64,000 bases of DNA from Luteolibacter rhizosphaerae (lineage in GTDB: Bacteria > Verrucomicrobiota > Verrucomicrobiia > Verrucomicrobiales > Akkermansiaceae): NCBI RefSeq assembly GCF_025950095.1, contig NZ_JAPDDR010000001.1, positions 558,001-622,000 on the forward strand. The letters are read 5' to 3'. Below are positions 8,302 to 18,327 of the stretch, piece after piece. The notes beneath the pieces are model-generated. The model made no database searches. It saw only the letters and a list, made by a program, of their open reading frames with translations, and was not told the origin of the DNA. The first letter of the stretch is position 1; each line of letters begins with the position of its first letter. A program made the position numbers and the translations under genes.

Positions 8302-11300
8302 TTGGTCACGTACTCGTCGAGGTTCAGGAACTGATTGGCGACCATCGTCCAGGTGGCGATGTCGGCGGGCTTGAGGGTAGCGTCGGCCGGAGATTCGCCG
8401 GTGGCGAGGAGGGCGGAGACGTCGTCGGGATGCTCGTTGAAGTGCTGGCGGAAAGTGCCGAGGCTCTTGGTAAAAGCAGGAGTTTCTTCGGCGGGATTGA
8501 GGCTGCGGGCGATGGTGGTCCGCGCCATGAAGTCGATGCGGGCGGCGTCATCCGGCGCGGCCTTGATCGCACGCTCGGCGAGCTTGCGTGCAGCCTCGAC
8601 GAACTGCGGATCATTCATCGCGACCAAGGCCTGAAGCGGCGTGTTGGTGCGGGTTCGCTTGGTGCAGACTACCTCGCGCGCCTGGGCGTCGAAGGTTTCG
8701 AGCGATGGCGGCGGGGCGAAGCGTTTCCAGAAGGAATACATCGAGCGGCGGTAGAGGCTCTCGCCTTTGTCCGCTTGATACTGCTTGGTGTTCGACTCGG
8801 GCATCGACACGGCCTCCCAGATGCCCGGCGGCTGGTAGGGTTTCACGGGCGGGCCGCCGACTTTTTCCACCAACAGGCCGGAGGCCTGCAGGGCGGTGTC
8901 GCGCAGCACTTCGGCATCCATCCGGAAGCGGGGGCCGCGGGACAAAAGTCTGTTTTTGTCATCCTTTTCAAGTTTCTCGGGGGTGGTGGCTTGGCTCTGG
9001 CGGTAGGTCGCGGAAGTGAGCATCAGCTTGTAGAGGCGACGCATGTCCCAGCCATTTTCCCGGAAGTCGACGGCAAGCCAATCGAGCAACTCCTGGTGGC
9101 TCGGGCGGGCACCCATGATGCCGAAGTCATCGGCGGTCTCGACGATGCCGGTGCCGAAGAGCTCCTGCCACATGCGGTTCACGGTCACCCGCCCGAGCAG
9201 CGGCTGGTCCGGCTGCAGGAGCCAGTGGGCGAGACCAAGGCGGTTGTGGGGTTCGCCAGCGGCGATGGGCGGCAGGAAGTCCGGAGTGGCAGCGCTGACC
9301 CGGGCCTTGCGCGCGGTGTAGACGCCGCGGTCGAGCACGTTGGCGGTGGCCGGGGTTGGCTTCTCCGCGGCAATCAGGGTCGGCGTGCCGCCTTCGCCGA
9401 TCTTGGCAATTTCCGCATCGAGGCCGGCAAGCTGTTCACGGAGGCGGGCGGCGTCCTGGTTCACGGAGCCGAGATACCAGCGGTCGAGCACGACGAAGCG
9501 CTCGTCATCCGACCACTTCGCCGAGTCCGCTTCGCGGGCGACGATCTCGGCGGCGATGTCCTCGTAGGGCAGGCGGCCGAACTCATCAGGCGAGAGGGCG
9601 CGGCCATAGAGGCGGAAATCCTGGTAGCGGGATTCGCGCAGCGGCTGCTCGTCCTCCCGGCGGCCGATGTGCATGCGGGCGTCCGTGCGGATGGTTTGGC
9701 CGGGTTGTAGGGTGTCGTGGGTAACCTTCAGGGGCACCGGCTTGCCATCGATGTAGATGGTCACGCCCGCGGCCTTGCCCGAGCCGTCGTAGGTGAAGCC
9801 GACGTGGCGCCACTGGCCGCGCGAGAAGGGTTCCGTTTCCACGCGGATGGCGTGCTGCGGCCACTGGTGGATGATGTGGATCACGTAGCGGCCGCCATCG
9901 CAGAAGAGGTCCCAGCCGCGGTGGGAATTGCGCGCGCTATCGCCCATGCGGGAGACGATGCCGCCCATGCCGGTATCGATGTTCGCGGTCTTGAGCCGGG
10001 CCATCGTCCAGAAGGAGATCGAGAAAGGCTGGTCGGCCTCGAAGTCGCCCATCTCCGGCAGGGGCAAGCGGCTGGAAAGGTCCATTCGCATGGAGGGCCA
10101 GAGCCATGAATCCTCACCCCAGACCAAAGGGTTGGTGTCCACCGTGTAGGTGGCTGGATTCGCATTCGGCGCGCTGTTCTTCACCACGTCCCCCGAGCCT
10201 TCATCGAAGCGGAAACGGACTTGCAGGGCATCCTGCGAGACCGGCTTGGGCTTGTGACCGGAGGCCATGCTCATGCGCAGGAGCTTCTCGGCATCCTTGG
10301 CGAGTTGGTCGTATTTCCCGGCGGGTTCGCTGCGGTCCGCGAGTGCGTGTTCCAGAGCGGGCATCTTGTCCGCCGCGGGGATGCGTAGCACCGGAGCGGG
10401 ATCCTGGACGTTGTCATCCCAGGGTTTCTCCGCCGTATTGTGGAAGAAGGCGGAGAGGCTGTAGAAGTCCTTCTGCGAGGTGGGATCGAACTTGTGATCG
10501 TGACAGGCCGAGCAACCGACGGTGAGGCCGAGGAAGGCCGCGCCGAAGGCTTCGGTACGGTCACGGGTATTATTGACGTGGATTTCTTCCGGGATGGTTC
10601 CTCCCTCGTTGGTGGATACGTTCGCGCGGATGTAGCCGGTGGCGACGAGTTGATCGATGCTGGCGGCCGGCATGAGATCGCCCGCGAGCTGCTCGGTCAC
10701 GAAGCGGTCGAAGGGCTTGTTCTGCTGGAAGGAGCGGATGAGATAATCGCGGTAGGGCCAGATCGAGCGCACGTTGTCGAAGTGTAGGCCGTGGGTGTCC
10801 GAGTAGCGGACGTAGTCGAGCCAGTATCGTGCGCGGTGCTCGGCGGAGCGGGGCGAAGCGAGAAGGTGATCGATGTAGGCCTCGTAGGCCGCGTCGGTCG
10901 GATTCGCGGCGAAAGTCTCCACATGCGCGGGGTCGGGCAGGAGGCCGGTGAGATCGAGGGTCACGCGGCGGATCAGCGAGCGGGGATCTTCCGGCGGCGC
11001 AGGATCGAGGCCTTGTGTCTTCAGCTTGGCTTGGATAAAACGGTCGATCGGATTGCGCGACCAGGTATCGCCCGCGAGTTCCGGCAGCGGCTTTTTCTCC
11101 GGCGGCAGGAAGGACCAATGCTCCTCGTATTTCGCGCCTTGGGCCACCCAGCGCTCGAGGAGGGCGATCTCCTCCGGCTTGAGCTGGCGATGCGCCTTCA
11201 CCGGAGGCATGCGCTTCTCCGGGTCCGGATTCTTGATGTATTGGATGATCGAAGATTCCTCCGGTTTGCCGGGAATGATGGCGGGCTTGCCATCGGCGCG

Positions 11301-11522
11301 CTTGATGAAGGCGAACTCCTTGCGGTCGAGACGTAGCGGTTCGCTCTTCGGCTCGCGGGTGCCGCTATCGGGACCGTGGCAGTGGTAGCAGGCCTCGGAA
11401 AGCAGCGGCTGGATCGAGTCGTTGAAGGAGATCTCCCCCTCCTTGGCGGGAGTTTTCGCTCCGGCTTGGGCGACAAGAGCGGATCCCAAGGCGAGGGCAT
11501 GAATCGCAGGCAGACGGCGCAT
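8298..11522 (-). CDS. PSD1/PSCyt1/DUF1549/DUF1553 protein with LamG domain
   Basis: A 1074-residue secreted c-type cytochrome-like protein of the PVC type. ATG at 11522 starts a signal peptide ([20 protein letters not shown]); the longer frame upstream lacks one. PSCyt1 has a haem site CYHCHG at residues 45-50. DUF1549 carries a second CxxCH ([11 protein letters not shown]). A concanavalin/LamG-like domain follows in the middle ([20 protein letters not shown]), then DUF1553 at the C-terminus ([38 protein letters not shown]). It is the first gene of a coupled pair with the DUF1501 gene. It is thought to be periplasmic or surface-located; the inserted LamG domain suggests carbohydrate binding. 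Actual redox chemistry is unknown. Confidence 0.93.
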   Translation of the reverse strand: MRRLPAIHALALGSALVAQAGAKTPAKEGEISFNDSIQPLLSEACYHCHGPDSGTREPKSEPLRLDRKEFAFIKRADGKPAIIPGKPEESSIIQYIKNPDPEKRMPPVKAHRQLKPEEIALLERWVAQGAKYEEHWSFLPPEKKPLPELAGDTWSRNPIDRFIQAKLKTQGLDPAPPEDPRSLIRRVTLDLTGLLPDPAHVETFAANPTDAAYEAYIDHLLASPRSAEHRARYWLDYVRYSDTHGLHFDNVRSIWPYRDYLIRSFQQNKPFDRFVTEQLAGDLMPAASIDQLVATGYIRANVSTNEGGTIPEEIHVNNTRDRTEAFGAAFLGLTVGCSACHDHKFDPTSQKDFYSLSAFFHNTAEKPWDDNVQDPAPVLRIPAADKMPALEHALADRSEPAGKYDQLAKDAEKLLRMSMASGHKPKPVSQDALQVRFRFDEGSGDVVKNSAPNANPATYTVDTNPLVWGEDSWLWPSMRMDLSSRLPLPEMGDFEADQPFSISFWTMARLKTANIDTGMGGIVSRMGDSARNSHRGWDLFCDGGRYVIHIIHQWPQHAIRVETEPFSRGQWRHVGFTYDGSGKAAGVTIYIDGKPVPLKVTHDTLQPGQTIRTDARMHIGRREDEQPLRESRYQDFRLYGRALSPDEFGRLPYEDIAAEIVAREADSAKWSDDERFVVLDRWYLGSVNQDAARLREQLAGLDAEIAKIGEGGTPTLIAAEKPTPATANVLDRGVYTARKARVSAATPDFLPPIAAGEPHNRLGLAHWLLQPDQPLLGRVTVNRMWQELFGTGIVETADDFGIMGARPSHQELLDWLAVDFRENGWDMRRLYKLMLTSATYRQSQATTPEKLEKDDKNRLLSRGPRFRMDAEVLRDTALQASGLLVEKVGGPPVKPYQPPGIWEAVSMPESNTKQYQADKGESLYRRSMYSFWKRFAPPPSLETFDAQAREVVCTKRTRTNTPLQALVAMNDPQFVEAARKLAERAIKAAPDDAARIDFMARTTIARSLNPAEETPAFTKSLGTFRQHFNEHPDDVSALLATGESPADATLKPADIATWTMVANQFLNLDEYVTK

Positions 11523-11850
11523 CGTAAGAAGAAAGGACTGGGTCAGGTGCTCCCGAATACGGTGGAAGGTCTGGAATATTCCATGGATCGTGCCCGGAGA
11601 CCACCTCCCAATTAGGATAGGCTTCAACGGAGAGGGGCAGAGAGGATGTTTTAGCGGGGAAAAGTGAAGATCGTAGATGGTAGATTGTGGTAGATTGAGG
11701 ATGGCGGATGGAAGATTTTGAACAGGAGGTAAGGGAGAGAATGGAGGGGGATGGAAGTTCGGGTGGAAGCTCGGAAGGGGGGTGAGATTGTCTCGCGGGA
11801 GCGGGCGCGTTGGTCGATTCGGTCAAGACGTGTGGGTTAAAGTGACAGGT
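11523..11850. other. Divergent intergenic region, PSD1 gene and putA
   Basis: These 328 bases lie between the divergent PSD1 gene and putA and must contain both promoters. I see no gene. The central part is purine-rich and holds a two-copy tandem repeat of TGGTAGATTG (11678-11687 and 11688-11697), followed by looser GATGG and GAAGATT variants to about 11717. No convincing promoter or operator could be assigned. Confidence 0.5.
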
Positions 11851-14800
11851 ATGACTCGTGTTTGCGATCACATCGATCAGTGCCGTCAATTCCGCCCCAG
11901 CGACGATAAGCTGCCCGCGCTTGCGATCGATCTCGCAGCCGAGTTGCTGGAGGAGGCGACACGCGGTCTGAAGTGGGGTGAGCGCATGCAGGCGCGGCAG
12001 ATGGCGGCAATGATGCATGATGCGGCGGGCAAGGCTTTCACCTTCGCGATGGCGGATCAGGTGTTCCGTCCGCCCACGGCATCGCGCGAGGCAAAGCGCT
12101 TCCGCGACCTGATCGATGACTACGGGGTCCCGGAGTATCTCCCCCTCGGTGCGCGGATGGCGATGCGTGCCGGCGAGATGGCTTCCGCCGCCGCCCCGGA
12201 GATCGTGATGCCTTTGGTCGCCGAAAAAATGCGGCAGGAAAGCTCCGCGGTGATCCTGCCGGCTGAAGAGGATAAGCTACGCCGCCACCTGCAAAAGCGT
12301 CGTCGCGCGGGAATGCGGATGAACCTGAACCAGCTCGGTGAAGCGGTGCTGGGTGAAGAAGAAGCGAATCACCGCCTCGAATCGAATCTCGCGCGTCTGG
12401 CCGATCCGGACACGGACTACATCTCGGTGAAGATCTCCGCGATCTTCAGCCAGATCCATCTCGTGGCGCTCGAGGAGACCTTGGAAGAGATCAAGAAGCG
12501 CCTGCGCCTGCTTTATCGTGCCGCGATGCAGCACCAGCGGGCGGAGGGTGGCAGCAAGTTCGTGAACCTCGACATGGAGGAATACCGCGACCTGCGCCTG
12601 ACCTGCGCCGCTTTCCGCGAAGTACTAGATGAGGCGGAGTTCCACAAGCTGGAGGCAGGGATCGTGCTGCAGGCCTACCTGCCGGACGCCTGGCCGGTGC
12701 AGAAGGAACTGAATGCCTGGGCGCTGAAGCGCGTGGATGAGGGTGGAGCCGGGATCAAGATCCGGATCGTAAAGGGAGCGAACCTGGCGATGGAGAAGGT
12801 GGACGCGGAGATCCACGACTGGCCGCTGGCGCCCTATCACTCGAAGGTGGAGGTGGACGCAAACTTCAAGCGGATGCTCCACGAAGGCTGCAAGCCGGAG
12901 AACGTCCGTGCGGTGCGACTCGGCGTGGCCAGCCATAATCTTTTCGACATCGCCTACGGCCTGCTGCTGCGAGCCCGGGAAGGGGTGGAGGAGCGGGTGG
13001 AATTCGAGATGCTGGAAGGGATGGCGAACCATCAGGCACGGACCGTGCGCGATGCGGCGAAGGGCCTGCTGCTCTACGCACCGGTGGTGAAGCGGGAGGA
13101 CTTCCATAGCGCGATCGCCTATCTGGTGCGGCGTCTGGATGAGAACACCTCGCCGGAGAATTTCCTGCACGACCTCTTCGGCATGCAGCCGGGAGACGCA
13201 GCCTGGGAGCGGCAAAAGGAGCGCTTCCTGAATGCTTGCGCGATGATCGATACGGCCTTCGCCGGACCGCAGCGGGTGCAGGATCGCACGAAGGAAGAGC
13301 GGCCTCCGCTGGCTCTGGATCATCCTTTTCACAATGAGGCGGACACCGACTGGTCGCTGCCGCAGAACGTCGCCTGGGTGCGCGACCGGGTGAAGCTCCG
13401 GCGTCTGGAAGGGCAGGTCTTCGTGCCGCTGCAGGTCGGCGGTGAGACAGGCGTAGGAGCCGGAACGGCAAACGCTGCGGACCCCTCGCGACCGGGTGTG
13501 GTGGCCTACCGCCATGCGCTGGGCGGACCCGCTGACATCGAGCGCGCCTTGAGCGTGGCCGTATCGGCTCGCGGGGAATGGGTGGCGATGGGGCTGGAAG
13601 CCCGTGCCGCGATCCTGGCGCGGGTGGGAGCTTCCATCGCGAAGGGTCGTGGCGAAGCCATCTCCGTGATGGTGATGGATGCCGGCAAGTCGGTGATGGA
13701 GGCGGATGCCGAACTGAGCGAGGCGATCGACTTCGCCGACTACTATGCACGTAGTTTGTCGAGCCCGGGCTACTCGGACGGTGTCGCCTGCGAGCCGCTG
13801 GGTACCGTGCTGGTGACTCCGCCGTGGAACTTCCCCTATGCGATTCCTTGTGGTGGTATTCTTGCCGCACTCGTGGCGGGGAACACGGTGATCCTGAAGC
13901 CCGCGCCGGAGACTGTGCTGACCGCTTGGGTGATGGTGAACGCGCTGTGGGACGCCGGCGTGCCGAAGGAGGTGCTGCAGTTCCTGCCTTGCCCGGACAA
14001 CGAGATCGGGCGCTCGCTGGTAACCGACCCGCGGATCGGCGCGGTGATCCTGACGGGAGCCTATGAGACGGCTCGCATGTTCCTGTCCTGGAAGCCGGGC
14101 ATGAAGCTTTTCGCCGAGACCTCCGGGAAGAACGCGCTGGTGATCACGGCCGCTGCCGACCCCGATCTGGGGGTGAAGGATCTGGTGAAGAGCGCCTTCG
14201 GCCACAGCGGGCAGAAGTGCTCCGCCGCTTCGCTCGCGATTCTTGAAGCCGAGCTCTACGACGATCCGGGTTTCCGCCGTCGCCTCAAGGATGCCGCGGC
14301 CTCACTGAAGGTGGGCGCGTCCTGGAACTTCGATTCGATCGCCACGCCGGTGATCCGCGAGCCGGGGGATGCCTTGATGCGTGCTCTCACCTCGCTGGAC
14401 CCCGGTGAGGAATGGCTGCTCAAGCCGGAGATGATCGATGGCAACCCCTGCCTGTGGTCGCCCGGCATCAAGCTGGGAGTCACGCCGGACAGTTGGTTCC
14501 GGCGCACCGAGTGCTTCGGCCCGGTGCTGGGGCTGGTGCGCGCGAACGATCTGGATCACGCGATCCGGATTCAGAACGATTCCGACTTCGGGCTCACCGG
14601 CGGGATCCATTCGCTGGATCCGGCGGAAATCGACGCATGGCGGGAGCGGGTGGAAGTGGGGAATGCCTACATCAACCGGCCGATCACCGGCGCGATCGTG
14701 CAGCGCCAGCCTTTCGGCGGATGGAAGCGTTCGTGTTTCGGCCCCGGCGCGAAGGCGGGCGGACCGAATTACGTGGCGCAGTTCGCGACTTGGAGGGACG

Positions 14801-15387
14801 AGGGTATGCCGCAATTGGGTGCCGCGTTGTCGCCGGAGCAGAAGGAGCTACTGGTCGCTTTGGGGACAAGGCTGCCCGGAGATTCGGCTGTGCTGGAAGC
14901 TGCGGCGGGCAGCGATGCCTGGTGGATGGCGCATGAGTTCGAGATCGGCCATGACCCTTCGGCACTGGACTGCGAGATCAACCTTTTTCGCTACCGGCCG
15001 TTCGAGCGGGCATTGATTCGCGGGTCGGAATCGGATTCCGAGGCGGTGATCGCGCGGATGCTGTTGGCTGCGGTGGCGGCGGGGCTGAAGCCCGAGCTTT
15101 CCCTGCCGCCCGGGCGTGAATTCGCGGTGCCGGGAGTGGCGCTCTGGCATGAGTCGGAGGAGGCTCTATGCCGACGTCTCGGGGCTGCCGCCTATGGTGT
15201 GCTACGGACAGCATCTCCCACCGAGGCCGTGGCGGCGGCGGCGATCGAAGCCGGAGTGCGGCTGGTGGGGCATGTGCCGGTTTCCTCCGGGAAGCTTGAG
15301 CTCCCGGTCTTTTTCCGCGAGCAGGCGATTTCGGAGACCCGGCACCGTCATGGATCCGTGTTGCCCCGTCCGGAAGACCTGCGATAG
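11851..15387 (+). CDS. putA: Bifunctional proline dehydrogenase / L-glutamate gamma-semialdehyde dehydrogenase
   Basis: A 1178-residue PutA that oxidises proline to glutamate in two steps. The N-terminal half is the FAD-dependent proline dehydrogenase barrel (KIRIVKGANLAMEKVD, VRLGVASHNLFDIAYGLLL). The second half is an NAD(P)-dependent aldehyde dehydrogenase with the general base Glu at residue 756 (FAETSGKNA) and the catalytic Cys at residue 790 (SGQKCSAAS), plus PWNFPYAIPCGGI of the nucleotide fold. About 190 extra C-terminal residues match the accessory domain common in PutA. There is no ribbon-helix-helix DNA-binding domain, so it is not an autorepressor. ATG at 11851 is chosen; the extension to 11782 has no family-like sequence. 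It appears monocistronic. Confidence 0.95.
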   Translation: MTRVCDHIDQCRQFRPSDDKLPALAIDLAAELLEEATRGLKWGERMQARQMAAMMHDAAGKAFTFAMADQVFRPPTASREAKRFRDLIDDYGVPEYLPLGARMAMRAGEMASAAAPEIVMPLVAEKMRQESSAVILPAEEDKLRRHLQKRRRAGMRMNLNQLGEAVLGEEEANHRLESNLARLADPDTDYISVKISAIFSQIHLVALEETLEEIKKRLRLLYRAAMQHQRAEGGSKFVNLDMEEYRDLRLTCAAFREVLDEAEFHKLEAGIVLQAYLPDAWPVQKELNAWALKRVDEGGAGIKIRIVKGANLAMEKVDAEIHDWPLAPYHSKVEVDANFKRMLHEGCKPENVRAVRLGVASHNLFDIAYGLLLRAREGVEERVEFEMLEGMANHQARTVRDAAKGLLLYAPVVKREDFHSAIAYLVRRLDENTSPENFLHDLFGMQPGDAAWERQKERFLNACAMIDTAFAGPQRVQDRTKEERPPLALDHPFHNEADTDWSLPQNVAWVRDRVKLRRLEGQVFVPLQVGGETGVGAGTANAADPSRPGVVAYRHALGGPADIERALSVAVSARGEWVAMGLEARAAILARVGASIAKGRGEAISVMVMDAGKSVMEADAELSEAIDFADYYARSLSSPGYSDGVACEPLGTVLVTPPWNFPYAIPCGGILAALVAGNTVILKPAPETVLTAWVMVNALWDAGVPKEVLQFLPCPDNEIGRSLVTDPRIGAVILTGAYETARMFLSWKPGMKLFAETSGKNALVITAAADPDLGVKDLVKSAFGHSGQKCSAASLAILEAELYDDPGFRRRLKDAAASLKVGASWNFDSIATPVIREPGDALMRALTSLDPGEEWLLKPEMIDGNPCLWSPGIKLGVTPDSWFRRTECFGPVLGLVRANDLDHAIRIQNDSDFGLTGGIHSLDPAEIDAWRERVEVGNAYINRPITGAIVQRQPFGGWKRSCFGPGAKAGGPNYVAQFATWRDEGMPQLGAALSPEQKELLVALGTRLPGDSAVLEAAAGSDAWWMAHEFEIGHDPSALDCEINLFRYRPFERALIRGSESDSEAVIARMLLAAVAAGLKPELSLPPGREFAVPGVALWHESEEALCRRLGAAAYGVLRTASPTEAVAAAAIEAGVRLVGHVPVSSGKLELPVFFREQAISETRHRHGSVLPRPEDLR

Positions 15388-15708
15388 TTCACTGCTTCGT
15401 CCCGGCCCGAGCTTGGGTAATCTGGGGGGAGAATCCGGGCTCACCGGGGCGGAGTCCTTTTTGGGAGAAAGCGGGGGTTTTTTAACCGCGAATGGACGCC
15501 AATGGACGCGAATGGCTTCGGGTGGAGGCGGGACTGGAGCGAGGGGTAGGGATGGAACGAAGCGGGGAGGCGTGGAGGTCGCGAGGGGGATCGCGGGTTT
15601 TTTTCGACGGGGAAGGCGGGTTAGGGGCGTGGGCTTTGGATGGGGCCGGATGCGTTTCCCCCTTGCCTCGGGGGCGGGAGAGCCCTTACAACCCCGCGCA
15701 CACCCCAA
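15388..15708. other. Intergenic region upstream of tRNA-Leu with short direct repeats
   Basis: About 320 bases without a recognisable gene. At 15479-15516 a T-run is followed by ACCGCGAATGGACGCC and then repeats of the 10-base unit AATGGACGCS (15491-15500, 15501-15510, then AATGG). Similar AATGGACGC-type motifs recur between genes in related bacteria, as far as I recall. The remainder is G-rich and featureless until the tRNA promoter. Confidence 0.45.
15663..15692 (+). promoter_or_regulatory. Probable promoter of tRNA-Leu
   Basis: TTGCCT at 15663-15668 and TACAAC at 15687-15692 are separated by 18 bases and lie 17 bases before the mature tRNA 5' end. Position and spacing fit a housekeeping sigma-70 promoter, though the -10 match is imperfect. 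Confidence 0.4.
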
Positions 15709-15788
15709 GCCGGCTTGGCGGAATTGGTAGACGCGCTCGACTCAAAATCGAGTTCTAACGAGTGTGGGTTCGAGTCCCACAGCCGGTA
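15709..15788 (+). tRNA. tRNA-Leu (anticodon CAA)
   Basis: A complete cloverleaf can be folded. The acceptor GCCGGCT pairs with AGCCGGT (one G-U pair at the end) and the discriminator is A. The D arm is GCG/CGC with the leucine-type loop GAATTGGTAGA. The anticodon stem CTCGA/TCGAG encloses CTCAAAA, giving anticodon CAA for UUG codons. The T arm is GTGGG/CCCAC around TTCGAGT. The variable region is 11 nt, near the short limit for a class II tRNA. CCA is not encoded (ACT follows), so it must be added after transcription. The gene is 80 nt long. Confidence 0.95.
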
Positions 15789-15845
15789 CTTTTTCGACCG
15801 CATTCGCGTGAATAGATATCACGCGGCGTGACTCATACGAGTCGC

Positions 15846-16439
15846 ATGAACGCGAAGAGCTTTTCGACGGGATGGGTGATGGTGTTTGCGGGGCTTTGCC
15901 TGTGCCTGGCGAGGGCGGAGGAGGTGAAGGCGGAGGATGCGAAGCAGAAGTGGACGGAGCTGGAGGCTGCATTGCGGGCGGCCAAGGAGAAGGAGTTGGC
16001 TGCGAAGCAGGTGGCGCTGGCCAAGGCCTACTCCGTGAGCCCGACGAAGGCGGAGGAGATCCGGGTGATTCCGCAGACGCGGGCGCAGGTGCAGGCGGAG
16101 GATGAAGAGCGCTTGCGGCTGGAGCTTTATTCGGAGGCGGAGATCCAGAGCTTGCTGAAGCGATCCTCCCTGAAGGCGCGGCTGAAGGTGATATGGCAGC
16201 GGCCGGACTACGACGGGGCAGGGACGGAGCACTTCAAGATCATCGTGTGCGATTCGACGGGGAAGGTGCGGCAGCGGATCTCCCCGGACTATCGGGCGCA
16301 GAAGCAGACGGGGGAGTCGGAGTATGGGAATCAGGTGAACGTGACCCTGGACTATGATCCGGGCGAAGAGTTCCGGGTGCGAGTGATCGACCGGAACCTG
16401 AAGGTGCACGCGGACTTCATGGTGAAGCGGGTGGAGTAG
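15846..16439 (+). CDS. Secreted protein of unknown function with coiled coil
   Basis: I do not recognise this 197-residue protein. It opens with a signal peptide (MNAKSFSTGWVMVFAGLCLC...ARA), so ATG at 15846 is preferred over 15828. Residues about 27-65 are rich in A, K and E and are likely a coiled coil (WTELEAALRAAKEKELAAKQ). The C-terminal 90 residues look beta-rich (ARLKVIWQRPDYDG, HFKIIVCDSTGKVRQ, EFRVRVIDRNLKVHADFMV) and could form a small sandwich domain. It follows the tRNA by about 60 bases and precedes lpxI by 106. A 7-base inverted repeat (CGCGTGA/TCACGCG, 15805-15825) lies between the tRNA and this gene. Confidence 0.7.
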   Translation: MNAKSFSTGWVMVFAGLCLCLARAEEVKAEDAKQKWTELEAALRAAKEKELAAKQVALAKAYSVSPTKAEEIRVIPQTRAQVQAEDEERLRLELYSEAEIQSLLKRSSLKARLKVIWQRPDYDGAGTEHFKIIVCDSTGKVRQRISPDYRAQKQTGESEYGNQVNVTLDYDPGEEFRVRVIDRNLKVHADFMVKRVE

Positions 16440-16545
16440 TTCTCGAGGCATCTTGGCGGGGTTGAGGGCCGAATTTGCGGAAGATGCGCCTTTTCGACTC
16501 GCCGGGGAGGGAGGGGGACGTGAGAATCCGCCCCACGGCGAAGGC

Positions 16546-17370
16546 ATGGCGGAGCAAAGGACTATCGGAATCATCGCGGGTAACGGCGTTTATCCGGAGA
16601 CTTTTGCCCGTGCGGCCCGCTCGAAATCGCCGGACGTGCGCTTGGTAGCGGCTGCCTTCGAAGGCGAAACGTCGCCGGAGTTTCTGGAGTTGGTCGATGA
16701 GTCGGCCTGGTTCCGGGTGGGGCAACTCGGGAAGATGATCAAATTCTTCAAGAGCCAGAAGGCGAAGGAAGCGATCATGGTGGGCCAGATCGCGCCGAAG
16801 AATCTCTTCGACCTCCGGCCTGACCTGCGGACCCTAATGCTGCTGGCGCGGCTGAAGGAGCGGAACGCGGAATCGCTCTTCGGCGGGATTGCGGATGAGC
16901 TGGAGAAGGATCACATCCATCTGCTGCCAGCGACCACTTTCCTGGAGGACCTGCTGCCTGCGCCGGGAACGGTCTGCGGGCCGGCGATGAAGAAGCGCCA
17001 ACTGGAGGATGCCGAGTTCGGCTTCCGGATGGCGAAGGAGACGAGCCGCTTGGACATCGGTCAGACGGTGGTGATCCGCCATGGCACGGTGCTGGCCGTC
17101 GAGGCCTTCGAGGGCACGAATTCCTGCATCAAGCGCGGTGGCGAACTGGGGCGCGGGAAGGACGTGATGCTGGTGAAGGTTTCCAAGCCGGATCAGGACT
17201 TCCGCTTCGATGTGCCGGTAATCGGGCCGCACACGATCGAGACCTGCATTGAAGCCGGGGTGAAGGCGATCACGGTGGAGGCGCGTAAGACGCTGCTGTT
17301 GGAGCGGGACACGGTCTTCAAGCTGTGCCAGCAGCATGAGGTGAGCGTGCACGCGCTGGAGGAAAGGTAG
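16546..17370 (+). CDS. lpxI: UDP-2,3-diacylglucosamine pyrophosphatase LpxI
   Basis: A 274-residue LpxI (DUF1009) protein, the alternative enzyme to LpxH that cleaves UDP-2,3-diacylglucosamine to lipid X and UMP in lipid A synthesis. Typical stretches are IGIIAGNGVYPETFARAARS at the N-terminus, GQIAPKNLFDLRPDLR, AVEAFEGTNSCIKRGGELG and VKVSKPDQDFRFDVPVIGP. ATG at 16546 (MAEQRTIGIIAG) gives the family N-terminus; the upstream ATG at 16453 adds unrelated residues. It acts at the cytoplasmic face of the inner membrane. The gene appears isolated from other lpx genes here and implies a lipid A-bearing outer membrane. Confidence 0.92.
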   Translation: MAEQRTIGIIAGNGVYPETFARAARSKSPDVRLVAAAFEGETSPEFLELVDESAWFRVGQLGKMIKFFKSQKAKEAIMVGQIAPKNLFDLRPDLRTLMLLARLKERNAESLFGGIADELEKDHIHLLPATTFLEDLLPAPGTVCGPAMKKRQLEDAEFGFRMAKETSRLDIGQTVVIRHGTVLAVEAFEGTNSCIKRGGELGRGKDVMLVKVSKPDQDFRFDVPVIGPHTIETCIEAGVKAITVEARKTLLLERDTVFKLCQQHEVSVHALEER

Positions 17371-17577
17371 GACTCCGGCAAGCTCTCTCGGACGGAGGAT
17401 CCGGGGTTGCTCTAACGAGAGTGGAGCCCGATTCTGCTTGTCCGCATTTTTACGGGATGATATGTGCGCCCATGGTGGAGGAGCGCTAGGATGCGAGGTG
17501 TTTCCGCCTTGTCTCGCTTGAGCTTCCCTTCGCTGCTGTCCGCCCTTGCCGATTCAAACCATTAACACATACAGGCG

Positions 17578-18267
17578 ATGAAATCTTATGTAGCGGAGTT
17601 CTTCGGAACTTTCTGGCTGGTGCTCGGAGGCTGCGGCAGTGCCGTGCTGGCTTGTAACTATCCGGGAGCCGGAATCGGCTTCGTGGGGGTGTCCCTAGCC
17701 TTCGGTCTGACCGTGCTGACCATGGCCTACGCGATCGGCCATATTTCGGGCTGCCATTTGAACCCGGCTGTGTCCGTGGGCTTGTGGCTGGGTGGGCGCT
17801 TTCCTTCATCGAAGCTGCTGCCTTACATCGGCGCGCAGGTGGCGGGGGGGATCGCGGGCGCGTTGATCCTCTACCTCATCGCATCCGGGAAGGAGGGCTT
17901 CCAAGTGACGGCGGGTTTCGCTTCGAACGGTTATGCGGATCACTCGCCGGACAAGTATACGCTGGTGGCGTGTTTGGTGACCGAAGTGGTGATGACGATG
18001 ATGTTCCTGCTGATCATCCTGGGAGCGACGGACAAGCGGGCGCCGCAGGGATTCGCACCGATCGCGATCGGTCTCGGGCTGACCTTGATCCATCTGATCA
18101 GCATCCCGGTGACGAACACCTCGGTGAATCCGGCTCGGAGTACGGCGGTGGCGGTATTTGCCGGTGGCTGGGCGCTCACCCAGCTCTGGCTGTTCTGGAT
18201 CGCGCCGATCGTGGGCGCGGCTATCGGGGCCTTCGTTTACAAGTTCATCGCGGAGGAGAAGCGTTGA
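17578..18267 (+). CDS. aqpZ: Aquaporin Z
   Basis: A 229-residue water channel with six transmembrane helices and two NPA half-helices: HLNPAVSVG and [10 protein letters not shown]. The selectivity-filter residues of AqpZ can be placed: Phe in the helix before [10 protein letters not shown], His in LIHLISIPV, Thr in TNTSVNPAR and the Arg after the second NPA. The C-terminal part is very close to enterobacterial AqpZ as I remember it ([19 protein letters not shown]). ATG at 17578 begins exactly at the first helix. It should mediate rapid osmotic water flow across the inner membrane. It converges with the haem-binding protein gene; a hairpin separates them. Confidence 0.95.
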   Translation: MKSYVAEFFGTFWLVLGGCGSAVLACNYPGAGIGFVGVSLAFGLTVLTMAYAIGHISGCHLNPAVSVGLWLGGRFPSSKLLPYIGAQVAGGIAGALILYLIASGKEGFQVTAGFASNGYADHSPDKYTLVACLVTEVVMTMMFLLIILGATDKRAPQGFAPIAIGLGLTLIHLISIPVTNTSVNPARSTAVAVFAGGWALTQLWLFWIAPIVGAAIGAFVYKFIAEEKR

Positions 18268-18275
18268 AATAAGAA

Positions 18276-18306
18276 GCCCCGGCGCGGCAGGGAGCCGGGC
18301 CGGGGC
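18276..18306 (-). terminator. Hairpin terminator between aqpZ and the haem-protein gene
   Basis: GCCCCGGC (18276-18283) pairs perfectly with GCCGGGGC (18299-18306). Read on the minus strand, the stem is followed by TTCTTATTTC, a T-rich tail, so it probably terminates the 18328-21015 gene; it may also stop aqpZ transcripts. Confidence 0.55.
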
Positions 18307-18327
18307 GGGTGAGGGAATGGTGGACGA

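Noticed and set aside
11851-12000. Ribbon-helix-helix DNA-binding domain at the PutA N-terminus
   Set aside because: The N-terminal sequence does not show an RHH fold; it leads directly into the dehydrogenase domain.
12625-14205. 526-codon open frame antisense to putA
   Set aside because: It is the shadow of a high-GC coding frame; its translation is low-complexity (His/Arg/Leu-rich) without family motifs, while the sense strand encodes PutA.
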